Shown here in pieces: positions 35,083-49,500 of a stretch of 64,000 nt of DNA. The position numbers and the translations under genes are program-made. The notes under the pieces were generated by a model. It was not told where the DNA came from. It did no database searches and saw only the letters and a program-made list of their open reading frames with translations. The stretch comes from Tachypleus tridentatus. Taxonomy: Eukaryota; Arthropoda; Merostomata; Xiphosura; Limulidae. Each line of letters starts with the position of its first letter. Within the stretch, counting starts at the first letter, position 1. The stretch lies in contig NC_134827.1 in NCBI RefSeq assembly GCF_004210375.1, positions 100,177,285-100,241,284 on the forward strand, in the 5' to 3' direction.

Positions 35083-37397
35083 TTCTTTATAAAAAAAACA
35101 ACAAATAAACCCAATTTAATACTTTGTAGTTGCTGCTAATTAAAGTCATTACATTAAACATTTCCTGTGTGCTTTTCTCTGCATGAAGAAGTGTAATTTT
35201 AAAACTTAATGTAATAACTCTTTGCATTAAGTATTACATACCTAAAAGTAAAAGCTTTATTAAATATTATAAAAATATTTATCACAAAAACTGATAAAGT
35301 TATTAAAAAGTAATACTTTAGCATAACATTTGATCTGTTCTAACTTCCTAATGTAGCTACATAAACAAAAAAATCCATTCCACTTGTTAGTCAGGAATCT
35401 TGAACTACATCAATAACATTATGTAGCCCTGAATTTGTTTCCTGACACATCATTATTGGAAGTGCAAGTTTTTTAAAGTGTTTTAGCCATAGATATTGCA
35501 TGGAGTTTGTTTGTTTTTATGAGCAAAAATTGAGATTGGTCAATTAACAAGCAGACATCTATATCCCACTAAACCACGTCCCAACTGTCACAAGTGTTTT
35601 TTTTACTTACTAGTTAATGGTGAATCTGACAAAGTAAGATGATCTTGCAATAAATATCAACCCACCAATTCAGAAGTTTTGTCAAAAAAAGACAGTACAA
35701 CATCTAAGTACAGACATACTTGTGATAGCAGCTACCTGAGGAAAAACACTCAACTGTTCTAAATATAAAAATGTTTTATTATATTTACTGGTCATTTCAT
35801 AATTGAAAAACTTTACAAAAACACGATTGAAAGAATGGCTTCACGATGTTTCTAAACAGTTCTACTTTAGACATCAATGTCAAACACATATTTCCTTTTG
35901 TTTTAAATTATATTCATACATTTAGCTCAAGTTTCTATCCCGTTCAACAATGTGCTTTAACTGCATCACAAATGACAGAGAAATGCATTAATTAATAATA
36001 TAAAAGAATTACACCTATCTCATTCTTTCTCACATATAAACAAAAATCATATACATATATATAAGAATGTTATAATTTCTATGATTAAACACAGTACAGG
36101 GGCAAAAATCTTTGTTAGGTTAAATTCAGATAAACCCCAGTGGTTTCATCAAGACCTATCTTCTTACTTACCTCTGAAGAAGACAAGTCCATGTGTTGAA
36201 ACTGTTAATGTTTTAACAAAATTCTTTTTACTTTAGTTTCTCGATGTTCTACACAAATTACAATACATTTCCTTCTCAGCAAAATTCATGTTGAAAAAAA
36301 TTAAAATGTGTCATACTTGATAAACCAAACAAGCACTTGCAGTTCTTAAACTACATAAATAAGTACCTATAATTAACAAACTACAAAAGTTTTGATTAAA
36401 TAATAAAACTTACTCTGTTCATTTCATTCTTAGAAATGGATTTCTATGAAACTACTTTCTTTGTGTGCAAAAGCATTTTACACGTTTACTTGAAAGTTAA
36501 TTTTACAGCTGGACTGCTTCTTAATGAAGACATTTGTTGAATTAGAGCAGTTATGACTGTCTTAACTAGAAGTTCTTGAAACTGCAAATCAGTTAAGTAT
36601 TCGAAAGGGACAAAAAGAAATGAATTTATATGATACAGTAATCTTATGAATTCTCTTTTACACCAAATCATGTGTATGTGTACACACGAGTCATCAATCT
36701 GATAATACATGAAGAAAGCACGCACTTTCAGACAGGAAGTCTTGCAGTATTATGGTAGTTAATCACAAATCAATAAGAAATTTATATATATACAGAGTAA
36801 AACTTGGAATAAATCTTAAAAAACATTAGTTCAAGCAGTTTATTAAGTAGCCACAAATACTTTAACCAAACTTTACAATCAACAATCAGTTTTCTGGGAT
36901 GAAATTCTCAATATTTTAAGACGAATAAGTACAAGATATGCACAAACATTAATAAACATATGACTGATTATATACATATACAAGACTTTGATTTTGTGTG
37001 TTTTAAAAGTAGAAAATGACACTAGGATTTTTTATAAAACTAGTCTCACATAGAAGAAAACAAACATAGAAAAATGTTATTCTGTATGAAATAAAGTGGA
37101 TATAAATATAAAAATACATCAGATAATAACTTAGAAAATTAAAATTAATGAGGGTTTTCTTAAATTTCACATAAAATAGTAAAACTGGTCTGTTTAAATA
37201 CACAATTTTTACATATTAGAAACATTGTTACTACCCAATTCACTACATATAAGAGTTAAAACTTTGGTACATTGGAATTAATGCTAAAAAGCTATTTAAA
37301 AAAAAAGGCACTTATATGATTGTGGAGTATACATTAAAACCTATGTGTTAAATTATTAACTTAGTTATGCCCTTTGAGAAAGTCACAAACTGTGATA
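35083..37397. other. 3' flank or UTR of the SAPCD2 homologue
   Basis: AT-rich and without SINEs. It contains the second member of the dispersed repeat pair (35728-35806) and a hammerhead-like motif at 36174-36203 (CTGAAGA ... TTGAAACTG). A possible minus-strand AATAAA lies near 36839-36844, about 550 bases past the stop codon; other A/T-rich hexamers compete, so I do not place the transcript end. Confidence 0.4.
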
Positions 37398-37520
37398 TCA
37401 CATGAAGGCGGTGTCATCTATTTCTCGACGGTGTTGAGTTCTTGCTTGAAATAACTCTCGGATGAGGGAGGATTTTTCTCTTTCCAACTGAGTTATTCGT
37501 TCACTTTTGTTCCCTACTTC
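37398..37520 (-). CDS. SAPCD2: SAPCD2 homologue exon 6 (C-terminus, stop)
   Basis: Acceptor TTTTCAG precedes GAAGTAGGG. It encodes residues 480-519, beginning EVGNKSERITQLERE and ending DDTAFM before TGA at 37400-37398. The heptad-like Leu/Ile spacing suits a coiled coil. Intron 5 upstream is only 111 bp. Confidence 0.93.
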   Translation of the reverse strand, partial: EVGNKSERITQLEREKSSLIRELFQARTQHRREIDDTAFM

Positions 37521-40500
37521 CTGAAAAGGTTACATATAAAGTCAAACATTATAATCTGTTACCGATTTGTTTTAAGCCACTAATTAAAATGAACCGTAAG
37601 CAATCAAAATTACCCTTCTGTAAAATCCTACCTGAGTTAGCATTCTGTTTTGTTCTTTCAGCCTTTGAATAATTAACTGTGTAGAATCTTGTTGCATCCT
37701 GTTAAGCAGTGCAGGCTGTCGAACAGCAAGATTCATGTGCAGTGGAAAGCCCTAAGTTTAAAAACACAGAATTAAAAAAGTGCTATATGTTACCTATATC
37801 TTCTGTGTTATTATAACCTTTGTTTGAAAGAAGATAATTTGTATTTCGACAATATTTTGATATATATAGCTTCAAATGTTTTGTCAGAATGAACTTAATT
37901 AATGAATGGCCTATCAGACACAATGATTTGGGAGGGACAAAAACTTTTTTTACATAACAAGGTCTCAAATCCAAAATAAAAATTAAGAAGAATGGTAAAA
38001 TACACATATGAAACTTTTTTAAATAATACAGATATGGTACTTTTTAAATAATACAGATATGGTACTTTTTTTAAAATAATACAGATATGGTACTTTTCTT
38101 TTATCAAAAATGTTAGACCTATTGGTTTGTCAGCTTTCAGAGTTTAAGCTACAAATGAATAGTTTCTTACAGTTTTATAAACAAACTATGTGTGTGCACA
38201 TTATTAAGAAATGTTGATATGATCTTCACAACAACAATAACCTTAACCAAAATATCAAAAAAAAAAAAATCCAACAAAACAAATTATAACAACAAAATGC
38301 TAAAATAATTTAATAATTTCCAATCTGTACAAAATTAGATATAGTTACTATGCAGAGTAAAATATACAAAAAATTCAAACTTGTATATTCTCCCCCCCAA
38401 AAAAAATAAACATAAAAATACAATTATCTACTATTTTATACAGAATTGTACTTTTCTTTTTACAGCTAAGTAAAGTTACCTGGAGGTGAGAAAATAAAAC
38501 AGTAATTAAAAATGTACAACTACAAAATAAGAGAAAATTATTATTGAAAATAATAAATAAATTCGACATGCAAATTTTACATTCATAAAATTCATTTTAT
38601 ATATTATTATTATTATGTAAGCTGTTAACTGTGAAACCTTTCAGTTTCTCATGAGACATTTTTTGGAAAGGAACAAAACCTCACATTTATCACAAACCTT
38701 TTCATTGCTTTCTATAAGTGCTGTTATGTGCTGGTTTACGTCAAATATCCGTGTCATCTGAAAATTTAACTTTTCTTGGTAAGCGTCAGTGGAGTACTCC
38801 TGATTTTCAGAAAAACAAATATTCATAAACAATATGATAATACTAATCAGTGTCATTTTAGTTTTACTAACTTATAAAGTATATTTCATTACAACTTAGT
38901 TTTTACAGTACCTATTTTAAACTTTAATATTACTTACTGTAAAAGCTGTAAGTTGTAATAAAGAAAATTTCTACTCAATGTTTATATTAATATATATATT
39001 AAAATCCACAAATCTATAATTTAAGTGTATCCATGCTCTTTGTTACATATCAATGCAGTAACCACCTGTGAATCATTTGTAAACACAACTGTAAAACCTA
39101 TCTTTACGACAGTTTCAATTTATAAACGTGATCATAGACCAAGGGCATTTCATTGGTTAGATAGCAACAACCATGCATAACATTTTAGAGTTGAATAAAT
39201 AATGAAAAAGAGAACATACTAAAATAAAGAGAAAAAATTTTATCATCCTAGCTCTTAGTAGATACTGAATCACCTCATTTGAAAGATACGCCCAGATGAA
39301 TCATTTTCCTCACATTTCTGTTCCCCTTATTAACATTATATTGTATTGTATTTTGCAACTGCACCTTAAGTTGAATTATTATATATTTAAGTAATTATTT
39401 TTTATATATACAATTTTTTTCTCTATTAAGATCCACAAACTGATTCATTGCTCCAGGATTCTTTTCCAGTTAATGAATTTTTAATGTAATACAATGAGAA
39501 CTTTTGAAAATGTTTAATACAAAGGCAGCTAAGAATAGCACATTATTTACAAGTTAGGTAAAAAAACATGTGACAGAACATCTGTTTATACATGGCCAAA
39601 TGTTTAATTTATATTAATATCTGTGAAACTTCTCAAACTTTACACACCTATATCCAGGAATGAGATTAACTGTACTTGTAGTCTGAGGCTAGATTTATTT
39701 TCTAAGCCCTTTTATATAGATTTTGATTAACAATCAATGTACGTATACAGTACATATTACATTTACACAACTTATGTTGTACAGTGCTCAGGCAAAGTGA
39801 CAAAAAACATAAAAGCACCTTAACACAGCATATTTTGTCAGTTGCTAAAACAGAACAGTATAAAGTTTTAATTTAAGGTCCATAAAATATAAAATAAAAC
39901 AGGGGTGTATAATAAACACATTTTTATGGTTATTTTAGATTTGATATATCAATATTATATTCTATATATATTTATATGAACTTTTTTTTTTTTCTGAGCT
40001 GATTGGGGTAGCCCCTCCTCCTCAATCATGGGGCCTGAAGCTTCAGCCTCAGTGATAATCCACCTCTGCAAAACATCCCATGTTAAAATAGCATTTTAAC
40101 AGTACACAGTTTTGTAGACAAGAGAAAAGGTTGTAATTTTTCCTTCTACAAAGTATTTATTCCATTTAGTATATCCTGTAATTGTACTTAATTAATTTTC
40201 ATCCAGCAAATAATTAAAATTAAATACACCTATGAACACCAACACAAATTACTAAATAGACAGATATGTTTGTTGTGGGCACTAAAAAAAACTTTTATTG
40301 GATTATACAGCGTTTAAACCATTTATTGTGGCTTGGAATAATTGATGACAGTTTATTTTATAGCATTGTTTTAACCAAGTGGATAGTCTCTTATTTTCTT
40401 ATCTTCTATTTTTATTCATGTGTGTGGTTTTTAAAGATTATTCTTAATGTTAGATACTTTATATATTAAAAAAAAATAAAAGTTAACTATTTGCAAAGTT

Positions 40501-43500
40501 GAACTGATAGATGGTCAAGTCTTTCAAGCAACAAATCCATGCTTGTAAAAAAATATATGGTGTAAACTTCCATAAATATTCTGCATAAAATTAATTTCCT
40601 GAAACTAAAAGTAACTAACATTTCAAATGATGCATTGTTTTAACAAATGACAACTTGCATATCAGTAACAAGAGTTTAATATAAAACTTAAAGTTTGTAC
40701 TTATATCACTTACAGAGTTCGTGTTTGTTTTACTGACATAGCGCATCTTCTCCTGAACACTACCAATCTGCTGTTGGTACCAGTCCCTCGCTCGTTCAAC
40801 TGCTTCCAATCCTTGGAACAAAATGTCTCGTTCCTGCTCAAACTGTTTCATGCGTTTCAACTGTTGTTTTATGAAAAAATTTCAAAGACTAAAAACTTAA
40901 TGAACTTAACGTTTATTATAGAACAGATAATCAAACAGCATCACAGTGCTAAATTTAATCTCTGGTATCCTCTATCATTAGAATATTATCCACTAAATAT
41001 TTTTCCAAGGTTTTCTGATAACAAATACATAGATTCAAAATCATAATCTAACAGTTCTATGTACAAGTAGCCCTCAAACACCATCTACTCAATTAAATTT
41101 TGGCATTTAAAATTTGTGAACTTTTACAATAAACACACCCCAAGATAAGACCTTAAAGGTTGCAATTTCTCGTGAACAGGTGGATAATGTTTATCGTAAT
41201 TTCTCAAATGTTATTTTCTTGTATGTATGTATTGTATCAACTACAAAGCCTACATAATTATGAAACAATACTGAGGTTCTTATTCTACAGTAATATGTCA
41301 ACGAATGTTTTATCCTCAACTCATGTTGAAAGCTTCCATTCAGTAAAATTATCTTGACACCAGGCCAATGAAACAAAATGTACACTACAATGTTAATTAA
41401 AATATTTCTGTTATTTGCACTTAAAACAAGAGTAAGCTACGAGGGGCAACTGATCCCCCAAACCCCTAGCAAGATGCATCCCTTGAACTTTACAGTTGAG
41501 ACTGCATTCACCTATTATGAACCTATAAATTTGTTTATTCATTTAATTTTAATTACATTGTAAAAATCAAACATCTGTCACTATTAAGCCTTCAGGCACT
41601 TAAGCAGTCACCAATAAGCAAATCCAATGACACTAATACATAAGAGAAGTCAGTTTCCAAGCAAATTTGTTGACTATATTTTTTGGGAGAAGATTGCATA
41701 AACATTTTCAAATTCATCTCTACCAACTCTTGTATTCTAAGATAACATTAATAAATGTTATACATATAAAAACAATCATTATTTTATACATTCCCTGTTG
41801 AGATTAAAAGGAAAAACTAATGCTGCAAAGAAAAATTACTTCAAATAAAAATATGATTACACTTTTCTTACTTATATGCAAATGTAATTGAACAAATGTG
41901 TCAGACTTTTTAAACTGATATTAAAGATACTTAATACTTGATAAAACCTCTTCTGATTAAAAAATTAAATCATATTTCCCAAACACTGTGCATTCATCCA
42001 CTATTTGTGTGTGAAATTACTGCTTCAGTAGTCTTTATTAGTTAAAAAAACAAAATAAAATTTGTTACAATACACTTAAACGTTAACAATAATTTCCCTT
42101 TGCCTAATTTAGTTTCCTATGGATGTTTATTCCTTAAGTGTGTAGAAATAAAAATGAGACATCCAGACATAAAAAAAAAACACAAGCTTTCACATAACTA
42201 GAGCAGTTACCTTTTAAGTGCTGTTTATGTTCGTATTGTGATCTAACAATAACTTGTTTGTTTGTCATTTTGTACTTATAAAATTACTTTTTAAAATAAA
42301 AAGTCCCACTGTCGCATAAACGTGTTCGGACTGAGTAACAGTTATAAAAGCTTAAGGAAATCCAACTATTTAATAAGAATCACCTGACAGTGAATGATGG
42401 ATGCTGTCGACTAAAGTGCCTTTCCTCCAGTAAATCAGTTCAAAAAATAATAATAATAATTTTAATACTTTTGCACTAAAATTTTCATCCTTGCATTATA
42501 AAAAATAGCTAAACCCGAACGGAAATAATAAATTTTGTTAATTATAGTGGATTACTTTAAAATGTTTGTTCGTGTCTGTAACAACGTATCATAATGAACA
42601 GTTTGGTGTTTGGAACCTTCGAGATTACCGCTAACCCTCTGGTGTAGGAGAGGATAAAGAAAACAATTATTATACAATTTATTTTAAATTGCACGCAACA
42701 TAAAAGCAAATTTATAAATGAAAAAAATATATAATTTATTTTTCACAAAACATTACCAAAGAAATTAATTCAATTAATTAGGAGAGGAAAACTATTACGA
42801 CAGTAATATATGCATGTGAAAACATTTTATTTTTAATGTTATCATAATTTTACGTAATACGACACACATGCAATTTTCATATATTAAAAATGTATAGTTG
42901 TGTAAAGAACTGAATGTAATTTTCATAAATATGAAAGTCTCACAACTGTTATTGCAAGACCAGTTGGGCATGCTTTATCTTGAAAAGAAGAAAATATGTC
43001 GTACTTGTTTCATTTAAGTTATAATGAATAATTATAATTTATAAATGTGTTGTTTTTTTGTAAGCAAAATAAGTTTATTTCTTTTTTAACTGTTGCACAT
43101 AACTAGCTATAACTATATATTTTTGTTTGTTATACGAACAGCCCTTTCGCCTAATACAGTGGAGCGCCGTTAAGCCGCGGTATTTGGGGGTCAACCTGCT
43201 TAACCACGGCTTAAGTGGTCCGCGGCTCAAACCTTTGTGACTTAAAAGCCGAAGTCGCCAACAGCTCCGCCGAGGAGCCTCATCCGGGCCATTGCGTGAT
43301 CATTATAATATTAATGTATAAACTATTCAGATACAATTGACATGTGCCGTTTTAACACAAACGACCAATGCATTGCGATGGTTCGCTTTTCCCTGTAAAA
43401 TTTCGTCTTCCAGTGTTACATGGGGCCGCCATGTCAATATGATATGCTCACTATTAATTCAGAAACTGAAGTTATTTCTATTGGGTTTGTGGCCAATATT

Positions 43501-46500
43501 TATACAATTCCATAAAAATATCGGATTATCGAATTAAAAATAATACTTTAATTATTGATCACTTTTTTCACGGATTTTCCGCGGATTAACTTTAATGTTT
43601 GGAGAGGTGTGATTCGGTAACAATGGCGGCCTCCATAAAGCTGACATAGAGAGCGGATAAGGTAGATTAACGGTCGATTTCTATTGTAATATATTTTATT
43701 TATTTCCCAAATTAAAGCAAATCATTTTTAAATATCCCATTGAAGTTATAAAGACAAGGAGAGTGTGAGAAACTTTAAAAAGCCAGGTAGTAGATTTAAT
43801 ACATCAAAAATTTTGGGACAAGACTTGCTACAGCGGCTTAAGCGATTTTGTGGTTTACTGGTCCGCGACATAATGGCGCTCCACTGTAATAGGTGTCATC
43901 GGTTCTGCTGAAATACTATAGACACAGTAATTCTCTAAATGTTATTTATATCACCAGATTTTCGAACAAGAATTTCGGCCTGAACTATATAGTTAAGCAC
44001 ACAATAGACTATCTGTGGTATGGCCACCATGATTGTGGAATTCATACTGTCCGACAACCAGGAAAAAGTTTTACGCAATACTTTGCCCTTTGATTTTGTT
44101 GTTGTTGTTCGTTCCACTGCTTGGAATAACAATCTATAGATTTTTATGGAGCCATACAACTTTCTGAAAACTGTGGAAACTGGATATGTACAACACATAC
44201 ACACAAATATTTGAAACACGTACCTCTAAACCAAAACTACACACAGATATACGTGTTATCTTTAATTCACAAGCCTTTATTTACATACAAAGGCGATAAT
44301 AAACGTATTTAAATTAATGCAACAACATCACTACACTGCTTTCGTCTATACAAAGAAACCGGTGAATTATTTGACTGTTAGTTATAAAAAAAATATAATA
44401 AAAATTAAACACCATTTTAGTTTGTTGTTGTACTAAATTAATCCATAACTTTTTTACCAAATCATAGGTGCGCTATGCTACACACTGAACTCTCTCTCTC
44501 GGTATTTGGGTGAACTTGTGTACCCTGGAGGGTCAAGTACCCTTTGACCTCTTCCTCCTTCCTTCACTTTCATGATCATGCGGTATGAGTTGGTGTAGCT
44601 ACTACTTTAGGGTCAGAACAGTCTAAGTTTACTCTGACCCTTATCAGGGAAATGTCCAAGTGCTATTTTCGTACATTTATCGATATGATTTACCCTATCG
44701 GTATAAAGTCTAGTTTGATGGTGGCCTTTTATTTTTCCTCCCTTTTTTAATTTTTTTGTATTATTTTAAATTATTTTTGTGTTTAAAATATATGTTGATC
44801 AAGGAGAGATGTTCAAGACTATATTCATCATGTATACGGTACCTATCTAGTTCGCATAATAATTCCTTTTTCATCCAATTTTTATCGAAATACATTATTG
44901 TGCGGTGTAGGAAGGAGTCTATCTGGTATGGTTGGAATGTTTGAATATTTGTGTATGATGATGTGGTTCTGGGAACTACGTATGCTGTTGTAATTAGTGT
45001 TTTGTATTGGTTATAGTTTGGTTTTGATTATCTTGTCTCTTACAGTAATTCAAGATGGAGCTGCATAATCAATTACTAGTCTGATGTAGGTTTTGTAAAT
45101 TTTTAGTATGTTGTCTATTGATGCTTCACTGTTCTTGCCAGTTAGACTCCTAGCATAGTTGGTTCTTCGCCAGACTTTATTTTTAAATTCATTTAATGGT
45201 TAATATATGTCAATTTTGAGTCATAGTTAGACTGAGAAATTTTGCAGATGTGGCAGTCTGAATGAATGTTCTATTCATATATATTTCAGGCTGTACTTTT
45301 TTTGTGCTTTGTCAAATTGGTAAATACGACTAGTTGTATTTATTTTGATTCTATATTTTTGAAAGTATTCACTTATTCTATTTAATTTTGGTTGTATGTT
45401 TGTGGCTGTTATTGCTGGTGTTGGGGAAATTTCACACTGCAGTGTAAAAACTTAATGGTTTGGTTTTAATTTCGTACAAAACTACTAGAGGGTTATCTGT
45501 ACTAACCGTCCCTAAGTTAGCAGTGATAAACTACAAGGGAGACATGCAATCAACAACATCACCGCCAACTCTCGGGCCACTCTTTGATCACAGAATAGTG
45601 CGATTGACCATGACGTTATAAAGCCTCCCCGTCCCCCACAGCTGTAAGGGAGAACACGTTCGGCGATGGGGATTCGAACCCGAGATTTCCATATTACGAG
45701 TCAAGCGCCACAGCCACCAGGCCATACCTAAATGTTAAAAATACGATAAATGAATGAATATTTATGAAACTTATGCACAGTGTCCATCATTCCAGAGAAA
45801 ACTGAACTGCCAAAGAAATTGTATTAATTGTGCTCAGTGTTAATTAAATAAAAGAAAAATCCTGAAAGCTGTAATCTGCTTCTTTTTGTGTGTGTGTGGG
45901 GGGAGGGATTGAGGTGGCAAGTACATTTTTAACAAAGACAATGAGATTTTTGTATCATTTTATTCCTTGAGCAAAAATTCACACCCTGCACTGCAGAAAC
46001 TGAATTCAGAATTGTGTCGTTATAATCTTTTAAGTTTACCGCTGACCCATCATAGGAAGAACATAAATTTATAACCAAAAACACTGTGTATGTACTAAAT
46101 TCTGAACAACTTGTTAGATTATTAGAGCAGTTCACTCGTCCCGTTTCATATTTTTTCTCAGTATTAGAAAAATATAAATTATAATATAGTCATCAAATAT
46201 CTTATTTCCCGCTCCCCTGGTGGCAAAGTAGCGTGTCTGCGGACTTATGCTGCTTCGAACCAGGTTTCGATATCCGTGACTGGCAAATCATAAATAGCTC
46301 TTTGTGTAGATTTGTGCTTAATAACATACAACACCAATTATGTTTATAAAATAAAAATAGCTCGCTTTAGAATACATATTTGTGCATAAAATTTTGAATT
46401 TATTTATATAAAGAGTGTGGTCATAGTTTTTAAAGACTGATATATAAATACAGGGTGTCCGAAAATGAATATACCAAAAAACAAAGTTAACTAACTTTAT

Positions 46501-49500
46501 TGTTATTTGAGATAACAATAAAAATGAATATAAAGACAAGTATTAGGTTTGTATTTTGTTTGTTTGTTTGGAAATTTCGCAGTTTTTAGCAGTGTAAGAC
46601 TTAACCAACGAATAGTGGGATTGAACATTATACACCCCACGGCCTTCTACAGTCGTCTTCCATTAGGTTTGTAAGTTTTGGTTTTAATAATTAATGGCCT
46701 TCTACAGGTCTTCCATCATTCACTAAAATTAATATAATTCTGCGTTCATATTCTGAGAAAACATTTTCCAAAACATAAGTATGGATGTATAATATAGTAT
46801 CTCAAATATAATGTTTTAGTCCGTCAAGGTCATTTAATTTGTTTTGGAAGAATTTTGTTTTCAAAAAGCTGTGGAGATGAAAATGCCGAACAAGTGGGCC
46901 ATTTGATAGGCCCTCCCTACCAATCTAACAATCTGGAAAAGTTTTGTTTAAAAACACTTTAAGTGGAGTGGCGCTCCATCCTGTTGTAAGATAACTTTTT
47001 GTAAGAAATCAGGAGTTTCTTGGAGTTGTGGAATAAAAAAAACTTGTAGCACGTGTTGATAACAGAATTTCCAGCAACAGTTAGTTCGTCAAAGAAAGAC
47101 AATACAAAAAAGCAAAACTTACAAGCCCACTATATATATTGAAGTTCACTTTTTGATGCTATCTCAAATAATAATAAAATTATTATTCTATATTTTCAGT
47201 ATATTCATTTTCAGACATCCTGTATGTTACAATAACTTTTAGATGAAATTAAAGAGCGTATTACAATACGCCCCCTACAGCAGATCTGCTATATTCACTA
47301 CACATTCGAACTTGAAAACACAAGCAATCACAATAGTAACAACTGCGAAATTCTAATCGAGAAGAAAAATTGAAGTTTTATTTACCGCTGATTTAAAAAT
47401 AGGGCTCTCAACACAAGCTAATGTCGATGGCTTTACACTGCTTTAGTGATTTTTCAGACTTTATAAGGTGAAAAATACGACATCGGAATCTGATACACGG
47501 CTATAAATCATCGAAATCATCGTAAATTACTACATCAGGAAGGTTGTTAGTTTCCCTGTAAGACTGACCTTCACTAACGTACAATATACGAACGTAACAT
47601 CAAATGCAAAAAAGCAAAAGATATGAGCACCAATAAACAAAGAAATGAAAAATATATACGATTCGAAACAAACTCGTGTAAGGACAAAACTTAGAAAGTT
47701 AAAAATAAATGGCAAACAAAACATTAATTACAAATGGTTTATAACCACATCGAAGATAGTCTATCTTCAAGTACACACCAGTGCCAAATTATTTATAGCC
47801 TAGGTTGAGGTGTTTGTTCCCATAAGAACGTAATTTGTAATTCACTTTCTGCGGTGGCCAATTTTCGAAAACTAGTTGTCCAGTGATAGTACCAGTGAAA
47901 GAATACGCAACTAAACCACAAGTAAACCTACAGTTCAGATAAACTTAAATTTGAAATAATAATATATAATTATTATAATTTACTTTAACTAGTCGACCAA
48001 TCAATTTTTCTGAATACTGGTGATTATAGCCTATAATAACGTAAAACTTAGTACCTGAAACGCATAAAAAATATAGCAGCTAAAACAGGTATTCCATCGT
48101 TTCGACCTTCTCAGGTCATCTTCAGGTTAACTTCGGTATGTCCGAAGGCTTATAACGCTAAAAACTTGGTTTCTATACCCGCGGAGAGTACAGATAATCC
48201 AACCTGTAGTTTTATGCAACAACAAAAAAAAAAAAAAACTGTTAGTCGCTTCAATGTTGTCTTCAAACAGACATGTGCATGGTTGAGGAAAATACTGTTA
48301 GTTTCAGGCATTGTGAAAAATACCCAATAAACTCCAATGTACTTTCCTGAACGCCTTGAGTCTGTTGCTTTTTTAGGCCTATTAGCGAGCTTAACGAACC
48401 ACGTATTATTTGTTGTGCTGTTCGTGTTGTTAAAACTTGATGGTCTTGCTATATTCTGGTTTTGCCAAAATTAACTTATAAACATTTAAATAATTTCATG
48501 CTTTTGCCCATAATTATTAATAAATTAGGCATACTTTATTTTAGTATTTACCATATTGTAATCAATCCCATTAGCTAAAGTATGTCTTCTTGGCTCCCGC
48601 CTTCTATTGAAAGCTTTCTTGGCTGCGGGTCTGCTCTCTGTCTGCCTATATGCAGCACCACCTATAAAATATAAGATTTTAGAAGAAAAAAAAATTAAAA
48701 TTGTAAATATATACAAGTTCTACAAAATCAATGAACTGTGGAATACAAAAAGTAATTTTGCAAACAGAGACATCGTTAGGTGCTTAAACGATTTCAGACT
48801 CGGGCCCATAACTCGCAGAAATTGTCGGCATTCCAACATAATATTGATCATAGATTTCTATTTTGATTTTTCGAGAGTGTCAAACAAAATTGGGGCACGG
48901 GCCCCGTGTGTCCGCGCCTAGTGACGCCTTATGATTAAATTATGTGAGCTAAAGATGCACTGGACGAAAATAGACAATCAATGTCTATCTCTTAAGCACT
49001 GTTAAATATTATGTCATTGTACGTCAATTGCCCGAGAACGTGACGGAGCAATTTTTATTTGCTTCAGAACATTTAAGAAGTAGCTACACATATAACAATG
49101 GAAAATCGGTGTCACAGTGTATAAAACTGGACTCGTGAAGCCAAAACGGATTAATATACAAAATAAAACGACATATATACAGTGTATGTTTCTTTGAAGC
49201 GAAAAGAAAACGTTTGAGAAATAATCATTTCTTGGATGAAGCACCCCTAATAAAAAAATTATTTTCTCATCAAACTAAGGATAATTTATTGAACGGCATT
49301 TACGACATCAGGTGGTTGTTGTCCCAACTGCAAAGTGTGTACTCTTTCTTTTTCTCATAAGTTTTATGTTTCAACACTTCTTGCTTGTGAGTTTTACAAT
49401 ACAATAACTTACAAAAAAGGAACAAGTATTTTTATAAGGTAAATATTATGTCTTATTTCCTTCACTGCCGTGAAAGAAATGGTAAACTGTTAGTCTTTGG

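Larger units (their letters stand above)
40861..48551. other. SAPCD2: Intron 2 of the SAPCD2 homologue
   Basis: 7.7 kb. The first part (40.9-43.1 kb in window order) is repeat-poor, apart from a short relic near 41436-41490 (CTACGAGGGGCAACTGATCC) resembling MITE ends. The rest holds the pogo-like element, the Jockey-like relic, SINEs, the mariner relic and a dispersed repeat, each listed separately. Confidence 0.6.

Noticed and set aside
34847..35092. 81-residue periodic protein
   Set aside because: The frame is open only because the DNA repeats with a period divisible by three; no signal for translation.
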